The notes beneath the pieces were generated by a model. The model was not told the origin of the DNA. It did no database searches and was given only the letters and a program-made list of their open reading frames with translations. DNA of 64,000 nt, taken from assembly GCA_041390905.1 (NCBI GenBank), contig JAWKPA010000013.1, forward strand, positions 1,302,001 through 1,366,000, in the 5' to 3' direction. The stretch is from JACKCD01 sp041390905 (GTDB taxonomy: Bacteria; Chloroflexota; Anaerolineae; Promineifilales; Promineifilaceae). A program made the translations under genes and the position numbers. Below, one piece after another: positions 1 through 8,560 of the stretch (its first letter is position 1; each line of letters starts with the position of its first letter).

Positions 1-1348
1 CATTCGCATCGGCAATAGACATGCCGCTGACCCCTTCCAGCGACTGCCCCGCCACCAGCGTTGCCCGCGCCTCCGGCCGCAGCCGCGAACCCTGGCAGGT
101 AGGGCATGGCTGCTGGTTCATATACGCCGCATATTTGCGCCGCTGCGCCTCCGAACTGGTCTGGTGGAACAGCCGCATCGCATCATTCACAATCCCCCGC
201 GACGGCCGCAAGCTCTCGCCGCTCCAGCTACCCTCTGCCCACTCATTCTGAAACGTAAACCGAATCTTTTCCTTGCCAGAGCCATGCAGCAGGACGTGGC
301 GGAACGTTTCCGGCAGCTCTTTCCACGGCAGTTCCAGGTCAACGCCATAATGCTGGGCCACCGAACGCAGCGAATGCTCTGTCCAGCTCGTGTTTCGCTT
401 ACGCAAATTGCCATACCAGCGCGTCGCCCCATCCAAAACAGACAGCTCCGGGTCGGCAATCAGCAGCTCCGGGTCAACCTGTAGCTGGGTGCCAATGCCG
501 TTGCACGCCGGACACATCCCCAGCGGCGAGTTAAAGCTAAACAACTGCGGCGACAGTTCAGGAAAGCTGGTGCCGCAATGAGCGCAGGCGTTGTGTTCAC
601 TCAGCAATAGCTCCTCGTCGCCCAAATCGGCCACCAGCACCCCGCCGCCCACTTTCAGCGTCGTCTCCACCGAGTCCACCAGCCGCGCCATAAATGAGTC
701 GTCAAGCGCATCCGGCACTTGCAGCCGATCTACTACGACTTCGACATTGTGTTTCTTCTTTTTATTAAGCGCGGGCTGCTGCCCCAAATCATAAACGGTG
801 CCATTGACGCGCACGCGGACAAAGCCGTCTTGCCGCGCCTGGGCAAACGCATCGGCATGGGCGCCTTTGCGGTTGCGGGCAATGGGAGCCAGGAGTTGAA
901 AACGGGTTCCGGCCGGCCGACCCGCCAACTGGTCGGCAATCATCTGGGCGCTTTGGGGCCGCACCACCCGGCCGCACTCTGGGCAGTGGGGAACCCCCAC
1001 GCGGGCAAACAGCACGCGCAAATAATCCATCACCTCGGTGACGGTGCCAACGGTGGAGCGCGGATTTTTGCTCACCGCCTTTTGCTCAATAGCAATAGCT
1101 GGGCTGAGGCCAGTAATGGCATCTACCTTCGGCTTTTCCATCTGCCCCAAAAATTGCCGGGCGTAAGATGACAAGCTCTCGACATATCGCCGCTGCCCTT
1201 CGGCGTAGATGGTGTCGAACGCCAGCGACGATTTGCCGCTGCCGCTGACCCCGGTAAGTACCACCAGTTTGTTGCGCGGAATAACGACATCCACGCCCTT
1301 TAGATTATGCTGCCGCGCCCCGCGCACCACAATATTATTTGGTTCCAT
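1..1348 (-). CDS. uvrA: Excinuclease ABC subunit A, N-terminal part (gene continues beyond window start)
   Basis: UvrA is the DNA-damage recognition ATPase of nucleotide excision repair; it works as a dimer with UvrB. My reading of the minus strand starts MEPNNIVVRGARQHNLKGVD and gives a Walker A motif GVSGSGKS at about residues 33-40, followed by the family hallmark RRYVESLSSYARQFLGQM. A zinc module (CAHCG then CPACNG) lies near positions 500-600 and another CPTC motif near position 100. About 449 residues are present; full UvrA is about 940, so the second ATPase half lies outside the window. The ATG at 1346-1348 fits the usual family start. The frame stays open to position 1. Confidence 0.95.
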   Translation of the reverse strand, partial: MEPNNIVVRGARQHNLKGVDVVIPRNKLVVLTGVSGSGKSSLAFDTIYAEGQRRYVESLSSYARQFLGQMEKPKVDAITGLSPAIAIEQKAVSKNPRSTVGTVTEVMDYLRVLFARVGVPHCPECGRVVRPQSAQMIADQLAGRPAGTRFQLLAPIARNRKGAHADAFAQARQDGFVRVRVNGTVYDLGQQPALNKKKKHNVEVVVDRLQVPDALDDSFMARLVDSVETTLKVGGGVLVADLGDEELLLSEHNACAHCGTSFPELSPQLFSFNSPLGMCPACNGIGTQLQVDPELLIADPELSVLDGATRWYGNLRKRNTSWTEHSLRSVAQHYGVDLELPWKELPETFRHVLLHGSGKEKIRFTFQNEWAEGSWSGESLRPSRGIVNDAMRLFHQTSSEAQRRKYAAYMNQQPCPTCQGSRLRPEARATLVAGQSLEGVSGMSIADAN

Positions 1349-1418
1349 TTGCCCTGTCCTGTCCAGAAGTGTGTTTGTCCTGCTCACGGTCATCAACTGA
1401 CAGTTTGTCTGTTGCCTA

Positions 1419-1497
1419 CAAGTGGCAGGTAACAGGTGGCAAGTCTGGTTGTTAACCGGGCTTGTTACTTGCCACTTGCTGCCTGTAAGCAGGGAAC
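1419..1497. repeat. Inverted tandem-word hairpin, AAGTGGCAGGTA family
   Basis: Words such as AAGTGGCAGGTAACAGG and GGTGGCAAGT on the left face ACTTGCCACTTGCTGCCTG on the right. A second copy of the same family follows the amine oxidase gene at 5752-5815. Confidence 0.8.
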
Positions 1498-1888
1498 CGC
1501 AGATGAACATGCGTTCTATATTAGTTTAGCATAGTTCCCCTTTCCCCGCTAACGAACAGGATAGGGGGAAAACCTGACATCTTCTGTCAAGTTTGGGTAG
1601 GGTGAGACACGGAAGGACGTGGAAGGACATGGACTGGTACGGTCATTTCTCTCCCACCGCCAGCCGTAGTTCCACTTCTCAAACCCCTGAGAAAATCTTG
1701 GCTAATGGATGGCTTGGTTTTATACTGGGTGGGAGTAGATAAACGGCCGTTTCAGGAGACTTACTTCACAATATGTCCACTTCGTCGGCAGAAAAGAACG
1801 GGATTTCTCCGAGGACACTTCGGCAGCCTCAGCGCAGGCTCTCGAAATGACCGTGGCTAGTAGCAACTTGTGTTAATTAAGGTACGGA

Positions 1889-1922
1889 AGAAGTTCAACT
1901 TCTACTGAGAAGTTGAACTTCT
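1889..1922 (+). repeat. AGAAGTTCAACTTCT nested hairpin, copy a
   Basis: Arm AGAAGTTCAACTTCT (1889-1903) and its exact reverse complement (1908-1922) are separated by 4 bases. Each arm is itself a near-palindrome around one central base. The tail after it resembles the AAATnnnCAAGTTATT tail of the other copies. Confidence 0.9.
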
Positions 1923-1943
1923 AAAATAGGCAAATTATTTAAC

Positions 1944-2041
1944 CTAAGGGTTCGTTCGTTAATAACTTGGGGTTTAGAAGTTCAACTTCTGAGAGAAGTT
2001 GAACTTCTGGAACTGCAAAGTTATTTTTGATTGAACCCTAA
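1944..2041 (-). repeat. Long copy b of the AGAAGTTCAACTTCT element (MITE-like)
   Basis: The hairpin core is 1976-2008. Read on the minus strand, the flanks match the copy at 40929-41025 over about 100 bp: a GTTCC lead-in, the two arms, then AAACCCCAAG, TATTAACGAACGAACCCTTA. The outer ends CTAAGGGTTC and GAACCCTAAG are imperfect terminal inverted repeats. I saw no clear target duplication. Confidence 0.8.
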
Positions 2042-2064
2042 GCAAAGAGCGTCTTGTTTCCAAG

Positions 2065-4137
2065 ATGGAAAGACAGAAACCAATACAACAGCAGCAATCA
2101 TTGCTGGAAAATGATAATATGCTTCTACAACAAGAAATTGCCCAACTGCGAGACGAAATTAACTTTCATTTGTATCGCTATCACGTGCTGGATGCGCCGC
2201 TGATTAGCGATGCGGAGTATGATGCGCTGTATCGGCGGCTGCTAGAACTGGAGCAGGCGCACCCGGAGCTGGTAACGGCCGATTCTCCCACGCAGCGAGC
2301 AGGAGCCGACCCATTGGAAGGGTTTGAGAAAGTAACCCACCCGGCACCGATTTTGAGCCTGGCGAATGCGTTCAACGAGGCGGATCTGCGGGCGTGGCGG
2401 ACGCGGATTGGGCGGCTGCTGCCTGACGCGGACATGACGCTGGATTATGTAGTGGAGCCAAAGCTGGATGGGCTGACGGTGGTGTTGACGTATGAAAACG
2501 GCCGTTTTTCCCAGGGTGCCACACGCGGCAACGGCGAAGTCGGCGAAGACATCACCCACAATCTACGCACCATCGTCGCCCTGCCCAAACGGATTCCCGT
2601 TGACCCCAACAGCGAGCTAACGGCTCCGCCCTACCTGGTGGTGCGCGGCGAGGTCTTTTTCCCGCTAGACAAATTTGAAGCACTAAACGAGGCACGGCTG
2701 GCGGCGGGGGAACCGCTGTACATGAACCCGCGCAACACGGCGGCAGGATCACTGCGGCAGCTTGACCCGGCCAAAACGGCGGAACGGCCGTTAACCCTCT
2801 ACTGCTACGACTGGATTGCCTGGGATGGCCTGGAACCCCCCGCCACCCAGTGGCAGCGGCTGGAACGGCTGCGGCAATACGGCTTCCCCGTCTCCCCCGA
2901 CAACCGCCACTGTGCCAATCTGGACGAAGTAGCGCAGGCGTATGGCGACTGGATTGCCAAGCGCAACAGCATCAACTATGAGGTAGACGGCATTGTGGTC
3001 AAAATCAACGACCGACCGCTGGCCGACAGCCTCGGTTTTGTGGGCAAAGACCCACGCGGAGCAGTGGCGATGAAGTTCCCGGCGCAGGAAAAGACAACCA
3101 GGCTGCTGGATGTCGTGGTCAACGTCGGGCGCACCGGCATTTTGGCACCAACGGCCGTTTTGGAACCGGTCGAAATCGGCGGTGTCATCGTCCGCAACGC
3201 CACCCTCCACAACTACGACGAAATTGCCCGCAAAGACGTGCGGCTGGGCGATACCGTGCTGGTCAAGCGGGCGGGCGACGTGATCCCCTACATCATCGGC
3301 CCCGTGGCCGAGCTGCGCGACGGCAGCGAAGGACAGATTTTGCCCCCCACCCACTGCCCCATTTGCGGCGAACCGGCGGTGCGGCCAGAGGGCGAGGTCG
3401 CCATTTACTGCGACAATCTTTCCTGCCCGGAGCAACTGGTGCGGCGGGTGGAATATTTTGTCAGTCGAGGGGCGATGGATGTGGATGGCTTTGGCGCACA
3501 AACGGCCGTTTTGCTGGCCGAAAAAGGGCTAATCCACGACATTGCCGATATTTACTACCTGGATCGGGAGACGCTGCTGACGCTGGAAGGGTTCAAGGAC
3601 AAAAAAGTGGACAACCTGCTCAACGGCGTGGCCGCCAGCAAGCAGCAGCCACCGGCGCGGGTGCTGACGGCACTGGGCATTCGCTATGTGGGCAGCGTGG
3701 TGGCCGGGCTGCTGGTTGATGCCCTGGGCGGGATTGACGAACTGGCGGCGGCAACAGCAGAACGACTACAGGAAATTGAGGGGGTGGGAGAAAGAACGGC
3801 CGTTGCCGTCACCAGTTGGTTTGCCAACGAGCGCAACCGCACCGTGCTGGAAAAATTACGCGCCGCCGGGCTAACCTTCGCCGCCGTCCGCCCTGCCCCC
3901 CGCGCCGACACCCTGGCCGGACTCACCTTTGTCATCACCGGCACCCTGCCCACCCTTTCCCGCGATGAAGCCAAGGCCCTCATTGAAGCCCACGGCGGCA
4001 AAGTCACCGGCTCCGTCAGCAAAAATACCAGCTACCTGCTGGCAGGCGAAAAAGCGGGCAGCAAACTCAGCAAAGCGGAATCGCTGGGCGTACCTGTTTT
4101 GGATGAGACATCTTTAATGAACCTAATCCAAACATAA
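2065..4137 (+). CDS. ligA: NAD-dependent DNA ligase LigA
   Basis: This ligase seals nicks during replication and repair using NAD+. The 690 residues match the usual family length. The order is an Ia domain (YRYHVLDAPLISDAEYD), the adenylation domain with the nucleotidyl lysine in KLDG (K133), an OB fold, a Cys4 zinc finger (CPICG then CDNLSCPEQ), helix-hairpin-helix repeats and a C-terminal BRCT domain (TFVITGTLPTLSRDEAK). The ATG at 2065 gives an N-terminal extension of about 18 residues; the ATG at 2119 would give a more typical start. Several AACGGCCGTT copies lie inside the gene, for example in the TAV codons of the HhH region. Confidence 0.97.
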   Translation: MERQKPIQQQQSLLENDNMLLQQEIAQLRDEINFHLYRYHVLDAPLISDAEYDALYRRLLELEQAHPELVTADSPTQRAGADPLEGFEKVTHPAPILSLANAFNEADLRAWRTRIGRLLPDADMTLDYVVEPKLDGLTVVLTYENGRFSQGATRGNGEVGEDITHNLRTIVALPKRIPVDPNSELTAPPYLVVRGEVFFPLDKFEALNEARLAAGEPLYMNPRNTAAGSLRQLDPAKTAERPLTLYCYDWIAWDGLEPPATQWQRLERLRQYGFPVSPDNRHCANLDEVAQAYGDWIAKRNSINYEVDGIVVKINDRPLADSLGFVGKDPRGAVAMKFPAQEKTTRLLDVVVNVGRTGILAPTAVLEPVEIGGVIVRNATLHNYDEIARKDVRLGDTVLVKRAGDVIPYIIGPVAELRDGSEGQILPPTHCPICGEPAVRPEGEVAIYCDNLSCPEQLVRRVEYFVSRGAMDVDGFGAQTAVLLAEKGLIHDIADIYYLDRETLLTLEGFKDKKVDNLLNGVAASKQQPPARVLTALGIRYVGSVVAGLLVDALGGIDELAAATAERLQEIEGVGERTAVAVTSWFANERNRTVLEKLRAAGLTFAAVRPAPRADTLAGLTFVITGTLPTLSRDEAKALIEAHGGKVTGSVSKNTSYLLAGEKAGSKLSKAESLGVPVLDETSLMNLIQT

Positions 4138-4157
4138 ATTGCATGTACAATTCAAAG

Positions 4158-4169
4158 TTGTATATACAA
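4158..4169. promoter_or_regulatory. Palindromic operator candidate upstream of the toxin-antitoxin pair
   Basis: TTGTATATACAA is a perfect 12-bp palindrome 23 bp upstream of the toxin ATG. A related half TGTACAA lies at 4144-4150. BrnA/CopG-type antitoxins usually repress their own operon by binding such sites, so an autoregulatory operator is a reasonable inference. Confidence 0.5.
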
Positions 4170-4191
4170 TCCACACACAAAAGATGTTAAA

Positions 4192-4458
4192 ATGCGCCCT
4201 ATAGAAGGTTTTATCTGGGAGGATTGGGTTGTTGATAAACTCAATTGGAAGCACCATGTTGATCCAGAAGAAGTCGAGGAAGCCTTTTTTGGTCGTTCTC
4301 GAAAATTTCGCAAAGGAGAAAACGAAAAGTATCTTTTGTTTGGTCGTAGCTCAAACGGCCGTTATTTGTTCGTCGTGTTTGTTTGGGTAGGAAAACATGT
4401 CAAGGTAATTTCGGCACGCGACATGATTCCTGCCGAACGCCGCTATTTTGGTAAATGA
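4192..4458 (+). CDS. BrnT-like type II toxin
   Basis: The 88 residues match the BrnT family, RelE-fold ribonuclease toxins that inhibit translation. Visible signatures are the N-terminal FIWEDWVVDKLNWKHHVD segment, the middle EEAFFGRSRKF, the GRYLFVVFVW strand and the C-terminal VKVISARDMIPAERRYF. The gene overlaps the next by 4 bp (ATGA at 4455-4458), the usual toxin-first order of BrnT/BrnA. An AACGGCCGTT copy encodes the NGR of SSNGRYLF. The family call rests on motif recall, not on a profile search. Confidence 0.8.
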   Translation: MRPIEGFIWEDWVVDKLNWKHHVDPEEVEEAFFGRSRKFRKGENEKYLLFGRSSNGRYLFVVFVWVGKHVKVISARDMIPAERRYFGK

Positions 4459-4721
4459 CAAAATCAAAAATTCCTCAATTTCAAGATGAAAAAGAAGAGT
4501 CAGATTTTTGGGATACCCATGACTCTACAGAGTTCTTTGACGAATTCGAAGAAGTAGACATTGATATTATTGATGCCCGGCCACGGCTCAAACAAATCTC
4601 GCTCAGGCTTGACCCACAAACGATTGATGCCTTGAAAAATATGGCGGCAACAAAAGGAATTGGGTATCAAACCATGATGCGTATGTGGATCGTTGAACGT
4701 TTGGGTCAAGAAACGGTCTAA
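4455..4721 (+). CDS. BrnA/CopG-like antitoxin
   Basis: The 88-residue protein has an acidic, disordered-looking N-terminal half and a C-terminal ribbon-helix-helix (RLKQISLRLDPQTIDALKNMA, continuing to YQTMMRMWIVERL). This matches CopG-type antitoxins that accompany BrnT toxins. It should bind and neutralise the upstream toxin and repress the shared promoter, possibly through the TTGTATATACAA palindrome. Its start overlaps the toxin stop, so the two are translationally coupled. Confidence 0.8.
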   Translation: MTKSKIPQFQDEKEESDFWDTHDSTEFFDEFEEVDIDIIDARPRLKQISLRLDPQTIDALKNMAATKGIGYQTMMRMWIVERLGQETV

Positions 4722-4730
4722 AAAAAATTC

Positions 4731-5750
4731 GTGATCTCTAAATATGATGATGTGTTAATTATTGGGGCGGGGATTGCCGGGCTGATGGCGGCGCGGCGGC
4801 TGAGGCGAGCGAAGGTATCGGTGCGGGTGGTGGAGAAGGGGGAGGTGGTTGGCGGTCGGCTGGCAACGCGGCCGATGGGGGAGGGATGGGCTGATTTGGG
4901 GGCGCAATTTTTTACGGTACGGTCGCCAACGTTTCAAGCCATTGTGGACGAATGGCTGGCACACAACGTGGTCTTTGAATGGTCGCGGGGATGGTCGGAC
5001 GGCAGCCTGCTGGGGGAAGGGATGGCGGATGGCTTTCCGCGCTACGCGGGGCGGGCGGGCATGGCGGGGATTGCCAACTGGCTGGCGCAGGACGTGGAGA
5101 TTGCGCTGGGGGTGGAGATGCGGGCATTAACGGCCGTTTCCCCCACCCTTTGGCAAGCAACCGACAGCCACAATCGCACCTACCACAGCCGCGCCGTCCT
5201 GCTCACCCCACCCGTGCCGCAATCCCTGGCGCTGCTGGCAAACGGTTCCACGTCACTACACGCAGATGACAAGGCCGCGCTTGACCAAATCAGCTATGCT
5301 CCCTGCCTGTGCGGGCTGTTTTGGGTAGATGGCGCGGTTCATTTGCCCGAACCCGGTGCCTTGCAGCGGCCAAACCACCGCTTTAGCTGGCTGGCCGACA
5401 ACCAGCGCAAGGGGCTTTCCCCCACCACCACGCTTATCACCGTCCACGCCTCCCCTGCTGCCAGCCGTGAATTGTGGCAAACGGCCGTTTCTGACACCCT
5501 GACCCTCATGCAAACCGCGTTGGTGCAATTTTTGGCCGAGGGAGCCACCATTCGCCAGGCGCAACTAACCAAATGGCCTTATGCCCTGCCGGAAACCGTA
5601 CATCCTGCGCCCTTTTTGCTAGCACAAGGAACGCCGACTCTCATTTTTGCTGGAGATGCCTTCAACGGGCCGCGTGTGGAAGGGGCGGCTCTATCGGGGC
5701 TGGCAGCGGCAGAGCAGCTTTTGGCCTCCTGGCGAACGCCGGGCAAATAA
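4731..5750 (+). CDS. FAD-dependent amine oxidase / renalase-like oxidoreductase
   Basis: The 339-residue protein begins with a Rossmann FAD site VLIIGAGIAGLMAARRL, followed by VVEKGEVVGGRLATR, the second FAD-contact motif of the amine-oxidase family. The ADLGAQFFTVR segment and a C-terminal FAGDAFNGPRVEGAALSGLAAAE helix are typical of renalase-like proteins. The substrate cannot be told from sequence. GTG at 4731 is the start, 9 bases after the antitoxin stop, so it may be cotranscribed with the toxin-antitoxin pair although the function is unrelated. AACGGCCGTT occurs in the gene as TAV codons. Confidence 0.85.
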   Translation: MISKYDDVLIIGAGIAGLMAARRLRRAKVSVRVVEKGEVVGGRLATRPMGEGWADLGAQFFTVRSPTFQAIVDEWLAHNVVFEWSRGWSDGSLLGEGMADGFPRYAGRAGMAGIANWLAQDVEIALGVEMRALTAVSPTLWQATDSHNRTYHSRAVLLTPPVPQSLALLANGSTSLHADDKAALDQISYAPCLCGLFWVDGAVHLPEPGALQRPNHRFSWLADNQRKGLSPTTTLITVHASPAASRELWQTAVSDTLTLMQTALVQFLAEGATIRQAQLTKWPYALPETVHPAPFLLAQGTPTLIFAGDAFNGPRVEGAALSGLAAAEQLLASWRTPGK

Positions 5751-5751
5751 C

Positions 5752-5815
5752 AAGCAGCAAGTGGCAGGTGCAATTTTTCAACCAGACTTGCGACTTGCCA
5801 CTTGCTACCTGCAAG
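5752..5815. repeat. Inverted tandem-word hairpin, AAGTGGCAGGTA family
   Basis: GCAAGTGGCAGGT faces ACTTGCCACTTGCTACCTGCAAG. It lies directly after the amine oxidase stop and between two convergent genes, so it may serve as a bidirectional terminator. It is related to the copy at 1419-1497. Confidence 0.75.
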
Positions 5816-5838
5816 CAAGAGAATGTCACTTGACCTGA

Positions 5839-6834
5839 CTATCTGGTAATATGTTGCCGATAAATGGTGGTGTCTTGCGCCCCAAAGCGGTATTTATAAA
5901 TTTCGTTGCCGCGCAGGAAGTCGAACTCAGAACGGCCGTTTTCAATTGCATACTCAATCGCCATCGCCGTTAGCACCACGCCCAGGCTCAACGGGCCATA
6001 AGCATTTGGCTCCAAACCCGAATTATAAACCCAAACGCGCCCTTTGTAGTCAAAGTTAAACAGTGCAGCCGCCCGTTCGCCGTTTACCTCCACAAATAAA
6101 AGCTGGAGCGTCCCTGCTTTCTGTGCCGCCGCAGCGGTATCGTAAAAAAGAGCGCGACGACCGTCATTGAGCCAGTCACGCTTTTCAAAGGTGCTGGCTT
6201 GAAGCAGCGTCAGGAATTGATCAACGGCCGTTTTTACATCATCATCGGCCTCCACCGCCCGCAGCCGCACACCACTAGCCTGCGCACGGCGCAGCTTACG
6301 GCTAATCTCTCGGCGTTGCTTGCTATCAATCGTGTCCAAATAACCATCAAAGGTGTCGGCCAGCTTGATCACGGGGCACACTTCCTGCACCGATTCTTGC
6401 CAGTTATAACCATATTGTGCCGCTAACTGGGGTAAAATGGTGCGCGTAAGCGAAGCGTTGGGTACATTGCAAAAATCAAGTGTGTGCCACTGGGGGAAGT
6501 CGGGGCTGTGGAAGGCTTCAAAAACGGCCGTCCACCCTGCTTCTGCATCCTGCGGCGCGGCAATTAAATCGAGGTAGTCGGTTTCTTCCAAACAGCCGTT
6601 AAAATGAACTACGCCGTCTACCAGATAAAAACAACCAATAGCAAACGGCCGTTTACCCTCATAAGCCACCACGGTATGTAACGTCGCTCCGGCCGGCTGT
6701 AAATACTCCCACCAAGCCCGCTGGTACGCCCATGTCTGAAACGGCGTATCAGTCATTCCATGCCTTGCCACCTCATCCCACGTCTCCGCCAACGCCGTAA
6801 ACGCCTCTTTTCCTTCAAACAAATGTAATTGCAT
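5839..6834 (-). CDS. GNAT-fold acetyltransferase of the FemAB/BioF2-like (CelD/BcsL) type
   Basis: The 331-residue protein matches the two-lobed GNAT family that includes FemAB aminoacyltransferases and CelD/BcsL proteins. The diagnostic central helix SKQRREISRKLRRAQ is present, and the C-terminal lobe shows GERAAALFNFDYKGRVWVYNSG and EFDFLRGNEIYKYRFG, the acetyl-CoA-fold end. These enzymes act in cell-envelope or exopolysaccharide modification; the substrate here is unknown. No signal peptide or membrane segment is visible. It stands alone, convergent with the amine oxidase. Confidence 0.8.
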   Translation of the reverse strand: MQLHLFEGKEAFTALAETWDEVARHGMTDTPFQTWAYQRAWWEYLQPAGATLHTVVAYEGKRPFAIGCFYLVDGVVHFNGCLEETDYLDLIAAPQDAEAGWTAVFEAFHSPDFPQWHTLDFCNVPNASLTRTILPQLAAQYGYNWQESVQEVCPVIKLADTFDGYLDTIDSKQRREISRKLRRAQASGVRLRAVEADDDVKTAVDQFLTLLQASTFEKRDWLNDGRRALFYDTAAAAQKAGTLQLLFVEVNGERAAALFNFDYKGRVWVYNSGLEPNAYGPLSLGVVLTAMAIEYAIENGRSEFDFLRGNEIYKYRFGAQDTTIYRQHITR

Positions 6835-6863
6835 AAACGTTTCTCACCCTTCTTCACAATGTT

Positions 6864-6990
6864 ACTATAGACCTTCACATAATCTTGTAGGGTTCAGCGT
6901 AGCCGAGGCTTTCGTATCTGGCTTCCGCCAGACCAAAGCTCGCTCTTTTGCCTAGGCAAAAGAACGAAGATTGGAATCCTCGGCTACAAG
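6864..6990. repeat. Dispersed element with CGTAGCCGAGG / CCTCGGCTAC inverted ends, copy 1
   Basis: It starts with ACTATAGACCTTCA and holds GTAGCCGAGG near 6899 and its complement CCTCGGCTAC near 6979-6988, with CCTAGGCAAAAGAACGA between. A shorter relative lies at 30839-30956. It makes up much of the 393-bp gap 6835-7227, in which no gene is supported. Confidence 0.8.
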
Positions 6991-7076
6991 TCAAGCCCAA
7001 ATCTTTCTCTTAATGTCTATATTACTCATCTAATTATACCCTCAGGACAGACCAGTTGACACCAACAACAAAAAAA

Positions 7077-7102
7077 CACCTGCTGCGCTTTTGCAGCAGG
7101 TG
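7077..7102 (-). terminator. Intrinsic terminator of the DMT transporter gene
   Basis: A perfect 10-bp stem (CACCTGCTGC / GCAGCAGGTG) with a 6-base loop is followed on the minus strand by a run of seven T. It lies about 125 bp beyond the transporter stop, past a repeat hairpin. Confidence 0.85.
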
Positions 7103-7152
7103 CTTCAAAACAAACAAATATCGCTTAGGAACAAGGGTTAAATAAGTTACGC

Positions 7153-7187
7153 AAGAAGTTCAACTTCTTCTGAGAGGTTGAACTTCT
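7153..7187 (+). repeat. AGAAGTTCAACTTCT nested hairpin, copy c
   Basis: Arms AGAAGTTCAACTTCT and AGAGGTTGAACTTCT (one mismatch) flank a short loop. The tail AAATGGGCAAGTTATT matches other family members. Confidence 0.85.
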
Positions 7188-7227
7188 AAATGGGCAAGTT
7201 ATTTCATTTCCATTCCTTAGCAAACGG

Positions 7228-8262
7228 TCAACGGGGAATACGCAGTCGCCAGAAAAAGCGCCACCAGTCCACAAAACGGGGTACACCACGTTCAAAGCGA
7301 ACTAACAGCACGCTCGATAGCAGCACAACAGCACCCAACACCTGCGTCAACGTCATCGTTTCACCCAGGAAAAGAATCGCCAACGCAATACTCACAACGA
7401 CCTCCAAAATATTCAGCAAGGCCGTTTGCATACTACCCATATGTTTCACACCCAGGAACAACGTCAAGCGCGAAATACTTGTTACCAACCCCATCAGCAA
7501 AATCGCCCGCCAACCTGCCACAGAAACAAGCCTCAAATCCGATGGGAAGATAAACCAGGCAATCGTCACTACAATCGCCATAGCCGTCAACGCATACAGC
7601 GTCATCGTTTGTGCCGGTGTTTCATATAAAATCCGCTGCCCCATCACCAGATGGATAGCAAACATAATCGCCCCCACCATCATCATGCCCACCCCAATCC
7701 AATCAGGTGAACCAATACCGCCAATTGTCAAAATGTATATCCCGACAATGGCAAGCAATGTGCGCAACAAAGTAACGAAAGAGACAGCCTGACCACTAAG
7801 ACGCAAAAAGAGCGTAACAAAAACAAGATAAGTGATATTAATCAATTGACCGAGAGAAGCATCAATTCGGGTAAGGCTGGCATAAAAGAAAATCGAACCA
7901 ATCCCATTAATGGCACCAACAAGCAAGCTGCTGGCTAATGCTGGCGAAGATGTATGAATATATTTTCGTTGAAAAACAAAAACAGCAACCCACAGCAGCG
8001 ATGCGGCGAAAATAGTCCGAAAGGCAACAACCGTAAAGACATTTACACCCGCCGCATAAGCCAGTTTTGCCAGAATGGGAATGGTACCAAGAAACAAAGG
8101 GGATAAAAGCGCCCACTGTAATCCTTTGTACCAATTTGTTGATTGACTTTTCACACTGTTTGTCCCTACTTGCGTACTTGTAGCTTGCGGCAATGAAAGA
8201 GGCGTAGTTTCGCTAGTTTGCGCTGGCATATTTTTACTCCTATATTTTTCTTGCATAAGCAT
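7228..8262 (-). CDS. DMT superfamily (EamA) membrane transporter
   Basis: The 344-residue protein has a hydrophilic N-terminal tail of about 45 residues and then about ten hydrophobic segments in two EamA halves. Typical elements are LSPLFLGTIPILAKLAYAAG in the first half and MGLVTSISRLTLFLGVKHMG with ALLNILEVVVSIALAILFLGE in the second. EamA proteins export amino acids or other metabolites; the substrate is not predictable. Strong GC/AT composition shifts are not obvious, but no AACGGCCGTT copy occurs in it or in the next gene upstream, unlike most neighbours. Confidence 0.9.
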   Translation of the reverse strand: MLMQEKYRSKNMPAQTSETTPLSLPQATSTQVGTNSVKSQSTNWYKGLQWALLSPLFLGTIPILAKLAYAAGVNVFTVVAFRTIFAASLLWVAVFVFQRKYIHTSSPALASSLLVGAINGIGSIFFYASLTRIDASLGQLINITYLVFVTLFLRLSGQAVSFVTLLRTLLAIVGIYILTIGGIGSPDWIGVGMMMVGAIMFAIHLVMGQRILYETPAQTMTLYALTAMAIVVTIAWFIFPSDLRLVSVAGWRAILLMGLVTSISRLTLFLGVKHMGSMQTALLNILEVVVSIALAILFLGETMTLTQVLGAVVLLSSVLLVRFERGVPRFVDWWRFFWRLRIPR

Positions 8263-8560
8263 AAAACAACCTAGACACTGTTTTGTCTAAGCCCAAGGTG
8301 CTAGATAATCAATTAGATTAACAACTTGAGATAAGTCCCGTCCTTGCTCTTACTAAAATTGATAGCTCTCATTTACAATGAGATACACATTAGCACACAA
8401 ATGTTACAAACAAAATAAACATTTTAGTACCAAAGTACTATCAGCCTTGCCCTGATAAGCTATCTTAGATAAGCCGTTTTGTCAACTTTTCACAAAGATT
8501 CGAGACCAAATTTGTATATCCTTGACATGCAAGGTTTGAAAGGAGCAAACGTAAGCGAAA

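Larger units (their letters stand above)
1349..2064. other. Repeat-rich intergenic region between uvrA and ligA
   Basis: No gene is supported in this 716-bp stretch. It holds an inverted pair of AAGTGGCAGGTAACAGG-type words (1419-1497), one AACGGCCGTT at 1742-1751, and two copies of the AGAAGTTCAACTTCT nested hairpin (1889-1922 and 1976-2008) facing each other. The two flanking genes are divergent, so promoters for both should lie here, but I could not assign -35/-10 boxes with confidence. Confidence 0.8.

Noticed and set aside
2791..3501. 236-codon minus-strand frame within ligA
   Set aside because: It is a shadow of ligA caused by high-GC codon use; the ligase motifs on the plus strand are complete.
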